Shown: positions 1 to 8,560, counted from the stretch's first letter. The stretch: 64,000 nucleotides of DNA from Xenophilus aerolatus (GCA_030418545.1 QAIB01000003.1:523560-587559), one strand, 5' to 3'. The notes: generated from the letters alone by a model not told the origin. Numbers and translations are program-made.

Positions 1-2
1 GG

Positions 3-935
3 CGCGTGCCCAACCCGCGTCCCTTCGCGCAGCGCGTGCTGATCTACTGGGCCGCCATCACGCTGGGGCCGCTGGTGCTGGCGGCCAGCCTCTCGACCAC
101 CGCCTACGTGTTCTCCGCCTCGCGCGGCGTGGTGCACGACAACGACCTGCTCAAGTTCCTGTTCGACACCTTCGAGTTCATGCTGCTGGCCGCGGGCATC
201 GGCGCGCTCTACCACTACGTGCCCAACACGCACGTGAAGTGGTCGCATGCATGGACGGGCGGCTTCTTCGTCGCCGCCGCCATCGAGGTCGCCAAGCGGG
301 TGCTGGGCTGGTACCTGGGCCAGGTGCCCACCTATTCGGTGATGTACGGCGCCTTTGCCACCGTGCCCATCCTGCTGGTGTGGATCTATGTGGCCTGGGT
401 CATCGTGCTGCTGGGCGCTGTGATCGCCGCCTACCTGCCCAGCCTGCTCACGGGCGTGGCGCGCCGCGGCGGCACGGCGGGCTGGCCGATGCAGCTCGCG
501 GTGGAGGTGCTGCAGCACCTGGACCGCGCGCGGGCGCAGCCGTACAAGGGGGTGGGTGCGCGCGAGCTGGTGGTGCGCATGCGCGTCGACGCGCTGCAGC
601 TCGCCGCGGTGCTCGACACGCTGGTGGCGCTCGACTGGGTGGGCGAGATCGCCGAGGTCGACGACAGCGACGACCCGCGCTACGTGCTGCTGGCGGACCC
701 GGACCACACGCCGCTCGAGGCGCTGGCCGTGGCCCTCATGGTGCCGCGCGCGCCCGCGCTCGAGAATCTGTGGGAAAAAGGCCCGCTGGCCTCGCTGCGC
801 CTGCGGGACGTGCTATCGAATCAGGAGCAAACCGGAGCGCCGCCGGCCCCCGCGGATGCGAACGCCGGCCTTCAGAGCTTGATGCGGCCCAGCCAGATGT
901 CGCGGTACATCGCCCAGTCGCCCATGAAGCTGTAG
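3..935 (+). CDS. YihY/BrkB-family inner-membrane protein, 5' partial
   Basis: The frame is open to the left edge, so the true start lies outside the window; about 310 C-terminal residues are visible. Several hydrophobic membrane spans occur in the first 150 residues, with a YVPNTHVKW loop and a GAFATVPILLVWIYVAW segment typical of the YihY/virulence-factor BrkB family (UPF0761). A soluble, winged-helix-like tail follows. Family members are polytopic inner-membrane proteins of uncertain function. The last roughly 40 residues read through a GCTATC-type interspersed repeat (from 812) and then antisense through the end of the convergent DUF962 gene, so the C-terminus may be a recent extension. 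Confidence 0.85.
   Translation, partial: RVPNPRPFAQRVLIYWAAITLGPLVLAASLSTTAYVFSASRGVVHDNDLLKFLFDTFEFMLLAAGIGALYHYVPNTHVKWSHAWTGGFFVAAAIEVAKRVLGWYLGQVPTYSVMYGAFATVPILLVWIYVAWVIVLLGAVIAAYLPSLLTGVARRGGTAGWPMQLAVEVLQHLDRARAQPYKGVGARELVVRMRVDALQLAAVLDTLVALDWVGEIAEVDDSDDPRYVLLADPDHTPLEALAVALMVPRAPALENLWEKGPLASLRLRDVLSNQEQTGAPPAPADANAGLQSLMRPSQMSRYIAQSPMKL
812..860 (+). repeat. GCTATC interspersed repeat, copy 1 (degenerate)
   Basis: A 17-nt imperfect palindrome, GCTATCGAATCAGGAGC, begins a GC-rich body. It lies inside the 3' end of the BrkB-like gene. The right arm (GGAGC) has drifted from the usual TAGC, making this one of the weaker of nine copies. Confidence 0.55.
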
Positions 936-1213
936 AGCGGGCGCTTGAACGAGGCCGGCTTGTTCTTCTCGAAGCCGAAGTGCCCGATCCAGGCGAAGGC
1001 GTAGCCGGCCACCAGGCCCGCCAGCAGCCACCACGGGTTGCCGGTGAGCACCAGCAGCGCCAGGCAGACCAGGCCGAGGCTTGACCCCACGAAATGCAGC
1101 CGCCGGCAGGTGCGGTCGGCATGCTCGCTCAGGTAGAAGGGGTAGAACTCGGCGAAGCTCCTGAACTGCCGTGGATCGACGGCGGCGGGCGCGGTGGTCG
1201 TGGTGCTGGTCAT
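872..1213 (-). CDS. Mpo1-like/DUF962 membrane protein
   Basis: A 113-residue protein. The ATG at 1213 was chosen because GGAGAC precedes it with good spacing and family members begin near the RQFRSFAEFYPFYLSEH motif. It has two hydrophobic segments (about 42-58 and 60-78) and conserved histidines in SEH (31), RLHFVGS (40) and HFGFEKNKPASF (78), all hallmarks of DUF962. The yeast member Mpo1 is an iron-dependent dioxygenase of 2-hydroxy fatty acids; bacterial function is not established. The last 64 bp overlap the convergent BrkB-like gene. Confidence 0.88.
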   Translation of the reverse strand: MTSTTTTAPAAVDPRQFRSFAEFYPFYLSEHADRTCRRLHFVGSSLGLVCLALLVLTGNPWWLLAGLVAGYAFAWIGHFGFEKNKPASFKRPLYSFMGDWAMYRDIWLGRIKL

Positions 1214-1349
1214 CGCGGTCTCCTGTGCGTCTCGGGGTGCCGGCGCAGAAATGGGCAGGCGCGCTGCCCGCCGGCGGGTGCTTGCCCATAATAGCGACGG
1301 GCTTTGGTCCCAGCCACCTCCATCACCCGAACCTTCAGGTCCCAGCGCC

Positions 1350-1751
1350 GTGTCGCAGCCTTCTTCGAACGCCATCCTTGCGACGCCGTCCGCGGCCGCA
1401 GCGCCGTGGGTCGTGTGCCTGTGTGCCGAATGGTGCGGCACCTGCCGCGAGTACCGGCCGCTGTTCGAGGACATCGCGCGCGCCCATCCGGGCCTGCGCT
1501 TCGCCTGGGTCGACATCGAGGACCACGCCGACATCGCCGACGACTTCGACGTCGAGACCTTCCCGACGGTGCTGGTCGCCAGCGGTGCCGGGACGCATTT
1601 CCTCGGTCCGCTGCTGCCGCATGCCGAGACCTTGCGCCGCATGCTCGGCGCGCTGCCGGCCGCCCAGCCGGCCGATGCGGCCGTGGCCACGCTGATCGCC
1701 GCGCTGGAGCGCGCCCCCGCCGGCGCCTTCGACGTCGCGGCCGGCGACTGA
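1350..1751 (+). CDS. thioredoxin-family protein
   Basis: A 133-residue cytoplasmic protein with one thioredoxin fold. The active-site motif is WCGTC (Cys29, Cys32) after the strand PWVVCLCAEW; the cis-Pro strand is FPTVLVA. The WCGTC motif, rather than WCGPC, suggests a redox potential different from classical TrxA. GTG at 1350 is preferred because upstream residues have no family resemblance and overlap the leader of the divergent DUF962 gene; no strong ribosome binding site is visible. A CATAAT box at 1286-1291 may be its -10. The gene converges on the hydrolase with a 2-bp gap. Confidence 0.82.
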   Translation: MSQPSSNAILATPSAAAAPWVVCLCAEWCGTCREYRPLFEDIARAHPGLRFAWVDIEDHADIADDFDVETFPTVLVASGAGTHFLGPLLPHAETLRRMLGALPAAQPADAAVATLIAALERAPAGAFDVAAGD

Positions 1752-1753
1752 CT

Positions 1754-2581
1754 TCAGCCCGCGGGCGCCTGCAGGAAGTCGCGCAGCGCGAAGAGCATCT
1801 CGTTCGGCGTTTCGGTCATCTGGTGGTGGCCCACCGGCAGCGAGGCGATCTGCACGGTCTTGCCCGTCGCGCGGGCCTTCTCGACCAGGCCTTGGGCAGC
1901 GCGCGGCTGCGTCATCTGGTCCTGCGCGCCGAGCACGAAGAGCACCGGGCAGGTGACCTGCGCGATCGCCTGCTCGCCGTTGGCATAGCGGTCGCAGGCC
2001 AGGAAGCCGCGGTGGAACACGTTCACTTTCGGGTTGCTGCGCAGCACGCGCCGCCCCAGCGCCATGCTGGCGCCGTACACCCAGGTGCCCGGCCCCAGAG
2101 CCGAGGGCGGCGCGGCCAGCGTCGAGCGCGAGAACACGTTGACCATGCGCAGCGCGGCTTCCGGGTCGTTCTGCGATGCGTCGAGCAGCGCCTGCGACAC
2201 CTTCATCGGAAAGGCCGTGCCCACCAGCACCAGGTGCGTGATGCGCTCGCGCAGCCGGCTCGCGGCTTCCAGCGCAATGAGCGATCCCCAGCTGTGGCCG
2301 ACCAGCGCGGCACGCTGCACGCCCGCGGCGTCGAGCAGCGCGCCGATGAAGTCGGCCGCCTCTTCGACCGATGCGGGCGCTTCGCCGCCGCTGCGGCAGT
2401 GGCCGGGCAGGTCGACCGCCAGCACGTTGAAGCCGTGGTTGGCGAGGTAGCGGCTCTGCAGGATCCACACGCTGTGGTCGTTGAGCACACCGTGGATGAA
2501 GACGACCGTGGGCCGGGCCGCATCGAAGGGCTTGCCGCCGGTGTAGCAGTAGGTGGGATGGCCGTGGACGGTGAGGATCAT
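1754..2581 (-). CDS. alpha/beta-hydrolase
   Basis: A 275-residue alpha/beta-hydrolase fold protein. The oxyanion HG motif follows VVFIH near residue 31, the nucleophile elbow is GHSWGS (Ser97), the acid lies in VLGAQDQM and the base in PVGHHQM near the C-terminus. Its substrate cannot be read from sequence. The start overlaps the stop of the upstream sulfhydrylase gene by one base (TGATG), so the pair is almost certainly co-transcribed and translationally coupled. A role in processing acyl-homoserine or a related ester is possible but speculative. Confidence 0.88.
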   Translation of the reverse strand: MILTVHGHPTYCYTGGKPFDAARPTVVFIHGVLNDHSVWILQSRYLANHGFNVLAVDLPGHCRSGGEAPASVEEAADFIGALLDAAGVQRAALVGHSWGSLIALEAASRLRERITHLVLVGTAFPMKVSQALLDASQNDPEAALRMVNVFSRSTLAAPPSALGPGTWVYGASMALGRRVLRSNPKVNVFHRGFLACDRYANGEQAIAQVTCPVLFVLGAQDQMTQPRAAQGLVEKARATGKTVQIASLPVGHHQMTETPNEMLFALRDFLQAPAG

Positions 2582-3891
2582 CACGCCCCCGCTTTCTCTG
2601 CCGCCTTGAGCGCGCGCTTGAGGTCGTCGATCAGGTCGTCGGGATCTTCCAGCCCGATCGACAGGCGGATGGTCCCCTGGCCGATGCCGGCGCCGGCCAG
2701 GGCCTCGTCGCTCATGCGGAAATGCGTGGTGCTCGCGGGATGGATCACCAGGCTGCGGCAATCGCCCACGTTCGCGAGGTGGCTGAAGAGCTTGAGCGCT
2801 TCGATGAAGGTCTTGCCCTGCGTGCGGTTGCCCTTGATGTCGAAGCTGAACACCGAGCCCGCGCCCTTGGCGCCGTGCCTGAGCAGGCTGTTCGCGAGCG
2901 CATGGCTCGGATGCGATTCGAGCAGCGGATGCCCCACGCGCGAGACGAAGGGGTGCGCGGCGAGGAACTGCACCACCTTCTCGGTGTTGGCGATGTGCCG
3001 TTCCATGCGCAGCGGCAGCGTCTCGATGCCCTGCAGGATCAGCCAGGCCGTGTGCGGGCTCATGGCGGCGCCGAAGTCGCGCAGCCCTTCGCGCCGCGCG
3101 CGCAGCAGGAAGGCGCCCACGGTGGACTCCTCGCTGAAGACCATGTTGTGGAAGCCGTCGTAGGCCTGCGTCAGCTCGGCGAATTTGCCCGACGCTTCCC
3201 AGTCGAAGCTGCCGCCGTCGACCACCACGCCGCCGATCACGGTGCCGTGGCCCGACAGGAACTTGGTGGCCGAGTGGTAGACCAGGTCGGCCCCATGCTC
3301 GAAGGGCTTGATGAGGTAGGGCGAGGTCAGCGTCGAGTCGACCAGCAGCGGCACCCCGGCCTCGTGCGCGATGGCGCTCACGGTGGGGATGTCGAGCACG
3401 TCCAGGCCCGGGTTGCCCACCGTCTCGCCGAAGAACAGCTTGGTCTCGGGCCGCACGGCCGCGCGCCAGCCGTCGATGTCGCCGGGCTTGACGAAGGTGG
3501 TCTCGATGCCGAAGCGGCGCATCGTGTAGTGCAAAAGGTTCTGCGAGCCGCCGTACAGCGCCGTGCTGGCGACGATGTGCGAGCCCGCGCCCATCAGCGT
3601 CGCGACCGCCAGGTGCAGCGCCGCCTGGCCGCTGGCGGTGGCGATGGCGCCGATGCCGCCCTCGAGAGCGGCCATGCGCTGTTCGAACACGGCGTTCGTC
3701 GGGTTGCTGATCCGGCTGTAGACGTGACCCGCACGTTCCAGGTTGAACAGCGCCGCCGCGTGGTCGCTCGATTCGAAGACGAAGGAGGTCGTCAGGTGGA
3801 TGGGCACCGCGCGTGCGCCGGTGGCCGGGTCGGGCGCGGCACCGGCGTGCAGCGCCAGGGTGTCGAAGCCGGGGTCGGAATAGCCGCTCAT
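2581..3891 (-). CDS. metY: O-acetylhomoserine sulfhydrylase (aminocarboxypropyltransferase)
   Basis: A 436-residue PLP enzyme of the Cys/Met metabolism family that makes homocysteine from O-acetylhomoserine and sulfide in methionine synthesis. It opens with FDTLALHAG and TTSFVFE; the PLP-phosphate contacts lie in TASGQAA (about 85-91), Asp185 sits in LLVDST, and the Schiff-base lysine is Lys210 in SATKFLSGHG. Full length for the family. No ribosome binding site precedes the ATG at 3891; instead a short leader ORF ends on it (see 3888-3947). The symbol metY is used rather than metZ because of the OAH-type sequence, but the two are hard to separate by eye. Confidence 0.92.
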   Translation of the reverse strand: MSGYSDPGFDTLALHAGAAPDPATGARAVPIHLTTSFVFESSDHAAALFNLERAGHVYSRISNPTNAVFEQRMAALEGGIGAIATASGQAALHLAVATLMGAGSHIVASTALYGGSQNLLHYTMRRFGIETTFVKPGDIDGWRAAVRPETKLFFGETVGNPGLDVLDIPTVSAIAHEAGVPLLVDSTLTSPYLIKPFEHGADLVYHSATKFLSGHGTVIGGVVVDGGSFDWEASGKFAELTQAYDGFHNMVFSEESTVGAFLLRARREGLRDFGAAMSPHTAWLILQGIETLPLRMERHIANTEKVVQFLAAHPFVSRVGHPLLESHPSHALANSLLRHGAKGAGSVFSFDIKGNRTQGKTFIEALKLFSHLANVGDCRSLVIHPASTTHFRMSDEALAGAGIGQGTIRLSIGLEDPDDLIDDLKRALKAAEKAGA

Positions 3892-3947
3892 GGTTCAGTG
3901 GGTTCGGAGTGGATGGAAGGGAGCCGCGCGCGATTCGGGGAGGTCAC
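3888..3947 (-). CDS. putative 19-residue leader peptide coupled to metY
   Basis: On the minus strand an AAGGAG Shine-Dalgarno sits six bases before a GTG codon at 3947. The resulting 19-codon frame ends in TGA at 3890-3888, overlapping the metY start as ATGA. metY has no Shine-Dalgarno of its own, so translation of this mini-ORF could reinitiate into metY. The peptide is Pro/Ser/Arg-rich and lacks Met or Cys codons beyond the start, so a classic attenuation peptide is unlikely; simple coupling is the inference. Confidence 0.4.
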   Translation of the reverse strand: MTSPNRARLPSIHSEPTEP

Positions 3948-4004
3948 TGCTGTCTCCTTGGTAACGCCCGGTCACGTTGCGGCGTGCGCATTGCGGGCAG
4001 GGCC

Positions 4005-4035
4005 TTGTCAATCGCCGGCGATTGTGGGCTATATT
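4005..4035 (+). promoter_or_regulatory. candidate sigma70 promoter of the CBS-domain gene
   Basis: TTGTCA (4005-4010) and TATATT (4030-4035) are separated by 19 bp, slightly long. They lie about 60 bp upstream of the CBS gene start in an AT-richer patch. Confidence 0.45.
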
Positions 4036-4095
4036 CAAATCGCCCCGCTTCCACGGGCCCCGAAGCGCCATCCTGAGAGTACGAGGAGCATCCCG

Positions 4096-4548
4096 ATGAA
4101 AGTCAGCGACATCCTGCGCGTGAAAGGCAACACCCTGCACACGATCACGCCCGACCAGCCGCTGGCCGAGGCCGTGGCCGTGATGGCCGACAAGGACATC
4201 GGCTCGCTGGTCGTGATGGACCAGGGCGAACTGGTGGGCATGCTCACCTTCCGGGAAGTGATCCTCGCCATCCAGGCCAACGGCGGCAGCGTCGGCAACT
4301 CGGTGGTGCGCAAGGCGATCGACACGCATCCCGTCACCTGCACCATGGACACCGACCTCGACGACGTGCGTCGCCTGATGCTCGAGCGCCATGCGCGCTA
4401 CATGCCGGTGATGGACAAGCGCATGCTCATGGGCGTGATCAGCTTCTACGACGTGGCCAAGGCCGTCGTCGACAGCCAGAATTTCGAGAACAAGATGCTC
4501 AAGGCCTATATCCGCGACTGGCCCGCCGAGGAAGAGCCGGGGCGCTGA
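4096..4548 (+). CDS. tandem CBS-domain protein
   Basis: A 150-residue protein made only of two CBS domains (about 8-62 and 75-130), with signatures GSLVVMDQGELVGMLTFRE and YMPVMDKRMLMGVISFYDV. Such stand-alone Bateman modules bind adenine nucleotides and sense energy state, but the partner is usually unknown. ATG at 4096 follows GAGGAG. The gene stands alone and is followed by a strong bidirectional terminator. Confidence 0.9.
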   Translation: MKVSDILRVKGNTLHTITPDQPLAEAVAVMADKDIGSLVVMDQGELVGMLTFREVILAIQANGGSVGNSVVRKAIDTHPVTCTMDTDLDDVRRLMLERHARYMPVMDKRMLMGVISFYDVAKAVVDSQNFENKMLKAYIRDWPAEEEPGR

Positions 4549-4578
4549 GCCGGCGGCCGAGCTGATCGATCCCCAACA

Positions 4579-4605
4579 AAAAAAGCGCAGCCCCGGCTGC
4601 GCTTT
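4579..4605. terminator. bidirectional rho-independent terminator
   Basis: AAAAAGCGCAGCC and GGCTGCGCTTTTT form a near-perfect stem with a 1-2 nt loop, flanked by A and T runs. It sits between the CBS gene (+) and the PHA depolymerase gene (-), serving both. Confidence 0.9.
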
Positions 4606-4627
4606 TTCGTTGGTCGCGCGTGTTCGT

Positions 4628-5854
4628 TCAGTGCAGCTCAGCGGCCGCGTGGATCGTCTCGCGCACGCGCGGGTAGATCTGCGCGTTCCACTTGCTCCCG
4701 CTGAAGACGCCGTAGTGGCCCACGCCGGCCTGCAGGTGGTGCGCCTTGAGGTAGGGGCGGATGCTCCCGCACAGGTCCTGCGCGGCCACGGTCTGGCCGA
4801 CCGAGCAGATGTCGTCGCGCTCGCCCTCGACAGTGAGCAGCGCGGTGCGGCGGATCGCGGCGGGGTTCACGGTGCGGCCGGCCACGGTGAGCTCGCCGCG
4901 GGGCAGGTCGTAGGTCTGGAACACGCGCTCCACCGTCTCCAGGTAGAACTCGGCCGGCAGGTCGTTCACCGCCAGGTACTCGTCGTAGAAGGTCTTGATC
5001 GTCGCGGCCTGCTCGACCTCGCCTTCGACCAGGTGCTGGTAGAGCTTGCGGAACTGCTCCTTGTGCCGTTCCATGTTCATGCTCATGAAGGCCGTGAGCT
5101 GCAGGAAGCCCGGGTACACCCGCCGCATGAAGCCTGCGTGCGGCCAGGGCACGCGGCTGATGAGGTTGCGCTCGAACCAGCCGATGGGCCGGTCGGTGGC
5201 CAGTCGGTTGACCTGGGTGGGGTTGATGCGGCAATCGACCGGGCCGGCCATCAGCGTCAGGCTGCGCGGCGCGGCGGGGTCGTCGTCCTCGGCCATCAGC
5301 GCGGTGGCCGCCAGTGCCGCCACGCAGGGCTGGCACACCGCCACCATGTGCACGCCGGGCCCGATGGCGCGCAAAAACTCGATCACCTGCAGGGTGTACT
5401 CGTCCAGCCCGAAGCGGCCGCTGCCCAGCGGCACGTCGCGCGCGTTGTGCCAGTCGGTGATGTAGACGTCGTGGTCGCGCAGCAGCGTGCGCACCGTCTC
5501 GCGCAGCAGCGTCGCGAAGTGGCCCGACAGCGGGGCGGCCAGCAGCACGGGCGGGTGCGGTGCCGTGCCGGCCGGCAGCGCCTTGCGGAAATGCAGCAGC
5601 GTGCCGAAGGGTGCCACCAGCGCGGCCTCCTCGGTCACCGCCACCGGCTGGCCGTCGACCAGCACCTCGGTGATCCCGTAGTCGGGCCGCGCGTGCGTCA
5701 GGCGCATGCGCGAGAACACCTCCAGCGCCGAGGCCGTGCGACGCCGCGCACTTCGGTCGTCGCCGGGCGACCAGAGCGCCGCGCCGGCGAACTGCGACAT
5801 CAGCCGCCATGGCGACAGGAAGTCGGCCTGGGTTTGGTACGCCTGGTACAGCAT
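4628..5854 (-). CDS. phaZ: intracellular polyhydroxyalkanoate depolymerase
   Basis: A 408-residue cytoplasmic enzyme of the PhaZ/PHB_depo_C family that hydrolyses stored polyhydroxyalkanoate granules. It begins MLYQAYQTQADF, the family N-terminus, which fixes the start at 5854. The candidate nucleophile is Cys174 in VAVCQPCVAA, matching the catalytic cysteine of the Ralstonia PhaZ1 type. Other conserved blocks are YITDWHNARDVPLG, DYMAG-like LMAGPVDCRINPT and the C-terminal GHYGVFSGSKWN carrying the catalytic His. It is transcribed divergently from the GST gene, sharing a 154-bp spacer. Confidence 0.93.
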   Translation of the reverse strand: MLYQAYQTQADFLSPWRLMSQFAGAALWSPGDDRSARRRTASALEVFSRMRLTHARPDYGITEVLVDGQPVAVTEEAALVAPFGTLLHFRKALPAGTAPHPPVLLAAPLSGHFATLLRETVRTLLRDHDVYITDWHNARDVPLGSGRFGLDEYTLQVIEFLRAIGPGVHMVAVCQPCVAALAATALMAEDDDPAAPRSLTLMAGPVDCRINPTQVNRLATDRPIGWFERNLISRVPWPHAGFMRRVYPGFLQLTAFMSMNMERHKEQFRKLYQHLVEGEVEQAATIKTFYDEYLAVNDLPAEFYLETVERVFQTYDLPRGELTVAGRTVNPAAIRRTALLTVEGERDDICSVGQTVAAQDLCGSIRPYLKAHHLQAGVGHYGVFSGSKWNAQIYPRVRETIHAAAELH

Positions 5855-6008
5855 GGCCGGGTGGCAGGCAAGTTGCGGGCCAAGTCGCTGCACGCCGGTG
5901 CAAGCGGCGGTCGCACCGTTCTGGCACAGGCTTTGCACGCGGTGTGCTGCCGCCGCGGCGCGCACGCGCGCCATCCCCCTGTTGGACCCCGGAGCGAGGA
6001 GCATTCCC

Positions 6009-6665
6009 ATGGCCAAGGCCGTTCTCACCATCAGCAGCAAGAACTACGGTGCCTGGGCCCTGCGCGGCTGGCTGATGTGCAAGTTCGCGGGGCTGGACTT
6101 CACGGAAATGGTCATCCCGCCCGACGACCCGGCCATGAAGGCCGAGATGCTGCTGCTGTCGTCGTCGATGCTGGTGCCGGCGCTGGAGCACGAGGGCATC
6201 GAGGTCTGGGACACGCTGGCCATCGGCGAATACCTGAACGAGATCAAGCCCAAGGCCGGCCTGCTGCCCGCCGACCGCAAGGCGCGCGCGCACTGCCGCG
6301 CCGTCTGCGGCGAGATGCACTCGGGCTTCGCGTCGATGCGCGGCGCACTGCCGATGAACATCAAGGCGCGTTTCAAGGGCTTCAAGGTGTGGTCGCGCGC
6401 GCAGGCCGACATCGACCGCGTCGTCGCCATCTGGCGCGAGTGCCTGGGCACCTACGGCGGGCCCTTCCTCTTCGGCAAGCAGCCGGGCCTGGCCGATGCG
6501 ATGTACGCGCCGGTCGTCACCCGCTTCCTGAGCTACGACGTGGCGCTCGATTCGCTGTGCGCCGCGTACTGCAAGCGGGTCATGGAACTGCCCGCGATGC
6601 AGGAGTGGGTGCAGGCCGCCCTGAAGGAGCCCGACGAGATCGACGAACTCGACGCCGAGTTCTGA
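6009..6665 (+). CDS. glutathione S-transferase family protein
   Basis: A 218-residue cytosolic GST-like protein: an N-terminal thioredoxin-like domain (to about residue 80, with the SSSMLVPALEHEG cis-Pro region and DTLAIGEYL glutathione contact) and an alpha-helical C-terminal domain. The start at 6009 follows GAGGAG. Substrate is unknown. Its position beside phaZ carries no obvious functional meaning. Confidence 0.9.
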   Translation: MAKAVLTISSKNYGAWALRGWLMCKFAGLDFTEMVIPPDDPAMKAEMLLLSSSMLVPALEHEGIEVWDTLAIGEYLNEIKPKAGLLPADRKARAHCRAVCGEMHSGFASMRGALPMNIKARFKGFKVWSRAQADIDRVVAIWRECLGTYGGPFLFGKQPGLADAMYAPVVTRFLSYDVALDSLCAAYCKRVMELPAMQEWVQAALKEPDEIDELDAEF

Positions 6666-6667
6666 TT

Positions 6668-6730
6668 GCTATCGAAAAGATAGCTGCCCGCGCAGTTGCA
6701 GCGGGCGCCGCGGGCTGATTTTTTTCAGGC
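6668..6730 (+). repeat. GCTATC interspersed repeat, copy 2 (complete)
   Basis: GCTATCGAAAAGATAGC forms a palindromic head, followed by a GC-rich hairpin body and a run of seven T residues (about 6718-6725). It starts 3 bp after the GST stop, so it may act as that gene's terminator. Confidence 0.75.
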
Positions 6731-6902
6731 CCACGATCGTGCAGGCGGGGTCCGTCCCGCCGTGCCGCCGGCCCACGGCCGCGCCGGCGCGCGCAGCGCC
6801 TGGCCGCTTTACCGGCCGTTAACGGTTGCTACTACATGCCGCTACGATTCGCGGCTCTACTCGCACCACTTCTGTGCTTGCCGCCAGGCGCCGCGCCGTC
6901 CC

Positions 6903-8543
6903 ATGGACCATCCCGATCCCGTCACCCCACCCCCCCACGCACCGAATGCGCCGCCGATGCGGCCCCCGTCCCGCCGCCGCCGCTGGATCGGTGCGCTGGT
7001 CGCGGTGCTGGTGCTCGGCGCGCTGGTCGGCGGCAGCTACTACCTGATCAAGCGGCCGGCGGCCGATGCCCGCGGTGGCTTCGCCGGCGGCCCGCGCGGT
7101 CCCGGCGGCCCGGGGGGGCCAGGCGGGCCGGGCGGCCCCGGCGGCGGTGCCGGCCTCGTCACCGTCGGCCATGCGGCCGTCACCCAGGCCGAGCTGCCGA
7201 TCACCATCGACGCACTCGGCACCGTGACGCCGCTGGCCACCATCACGCTCAAGCCCCAGGTCGGCGGCGTGCTGACCGAGGTGCTCTTCACCGAGGGGCA
7301 GACGGTGAAGAAGGGCCAGCTGCTCGCCCGCATCGACCCGCGCCCCTACGAACAGGCGCTGGAGCAGGCCCGCGGCACCCGCATGCGCGACGAGGCGCAG
7401 CTCGAGGCGGCGCGCGTCACCTTGGGCCGCTACCGCACGCTGCTCGGCCAGGACTCGATCGCCCGCCAGGACGTGGACACGCAGGCCGCGCTGGTCAAGC
7501 AGCTCGAGGGCACGGTCGTCAGCGACAAGGCCTCCGAGGCGGCCGCCCGGGTGAACCTCGAGTTCACCCGCATCACCGCGCCGGTCACGGGCCGCATCGG
7601 CCTGCGCGCCGTCGACCCGGGCAACACCGTGGCGGCTGGTTCGACCACGGGAATCGCCGTGATCACGCAGATGAATCCCATCGACGTGCAGTTCGCCGTG
7701 CCGCAGGACCGCGTGCCCGAGATCCAGGCCGAGGCCGCGGCCGGGCGCAAGCTGGCCGTGGTCGCGCTGGACCGCACCCGCAGCGACCGGCTCGACAGCG
7801 GCAGCTTCTCGACCCTGGACAACGTGGTCGACACCACCACCGGCACCGTCAAGGCCAAGGCCCGCTTCGACAACGTCGAGGCCAAGCTCTTCCCCAGCCA
7901 GTTCGTCAACGTGCGGCTCACGCTGCGCACCATCAGCGCGCTGGTGGTGCCGGTGACGGCCGTGCGCACCGGCCCCAACGGGCCCTACGTCTACGTGATC
8001 GGCGAGGACCGCATGGTGTCGATGCGCAACGTCAAGCGCGGCGAATCGACCGTCGACGTGACCGCCATCACCGAGGGCCTGAAGGCCGGCGAGCTGGTCG
8101 TGACCGAAGGCGGCGACCGCCTGAGCGAAGGCTCGCGCGTGCAGCTGCAGGGCGAGCGCCCTGCGGCCGGCCCGCGCCAGGGCAACGGCCAGGGCCGCCG
8201 GCGTGGCCAGCAGGGGGCGGGCGGCCCGGGGCCCGGTGGCCCGGGCGCCGCGCCCGCGCCGCAGGGCACGGCGTCGGCGCCCGTGGTGGGCGCGCCCGGC
8301 CCGGCGCCGGTGGGCGAGGGCACGGCCGCCACCACCGCGCCGTCGGGTGCGCATGTGGCGCCGGGCGCGGCCGGCCTGCCGACAGCCGAGCAGCGCCAGC
8401 GCATGTTGGAGTCCGTCAAGGACGACCCGGAGCAGCTCGCGCGGCGCAAGCAGTTCCTGGAGCAGCTCGACAAGGGCGACCCGGCCGCCATCGAACGCTG
8501 GCAGCGCATGCAGCAGCGCCGGCGCGACGGCGCGGGCGGCTGA
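6903..8543 (+). CDS. mdtA: RND efflux periplasmic adaptor (MdtA-like)
   Basis: A 546-residue membrane-fusion protein linking an RND pump to the outer-membrane channel. A Pro-rich cytoplasmic tail (1-27) precedes one membrane anchor (about 29-48). Lipoyl halves lie around GTVTPLATITLKPQVGG and FTRITAPVTGRIG, with an alpha-hairpin between; the beta-barrel and proximal domains follow. Two oddities: a collagen-like GGP repeat linker (about 61-83) just outside the membrane, and a Gly/Pro/Ala-rich C-terminal extension of over 100 residues ending in a charged helix. It heads the mdtABC-oprM-like operon. ATG at 6903 is the first start giving the anchor. Confidence 0.93.
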   Translation: MDHPDPVTPPPHAPNAPPMRPPSRRRRWIGALVAVLVLGALVGGSYYLIKRPAADARGGFAGGPRGPGGPGGPGGPGGPGGGAGLVTVGHAAVTQAELPITIDALGTVTPLATITLKPQVGGVLTEVLFTEGQTVKKGQLLARIDPRPYEQALEQARGTRMRDEAQLEAARVTLGRYRTLLGQDSIARQDVDTQAALVKQLEGTVVSDKASEAAARVNLEFTRITAPVTGRIGLRAVDPGNTVAAGSTTGIAVITQMNPIDVQFAVPQDRVPEIQAEAAAGRKLAVVALDRTRSDRLDSGSFSTLDNVVDTTTGTVKAKARFDNVEAKLFPSQFVNVRLTLRTISALVVPVTAVRTGPNGPYVYVIGEDRMVSMRNVKRGESTVDVTAITEGLKAGELVVTEGGDRLSEGSRVQLQGERPAAGPRQGNGQGRRRGQQGAGGPGPGGPGAAPAPQGTASAPVVGAPGPAPVGEGTAATTAPSGAHVAPGAAGLPTAEQRQRMLESVKDDPEQLARRKQFLEQLDKGDPAAIERWQRMQQRRRDGAGG

Positions 8544-8560
8544 TCGCACCATGGCGTTCT

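Noticed and set aside
3892..4000. A SAM- or SAH-type riboswitch upstream of the sulfhydrylase gene
   Set aside because: No conserved stem or core motifs are recognisable; the leader mini-ORF explains the spacer better.
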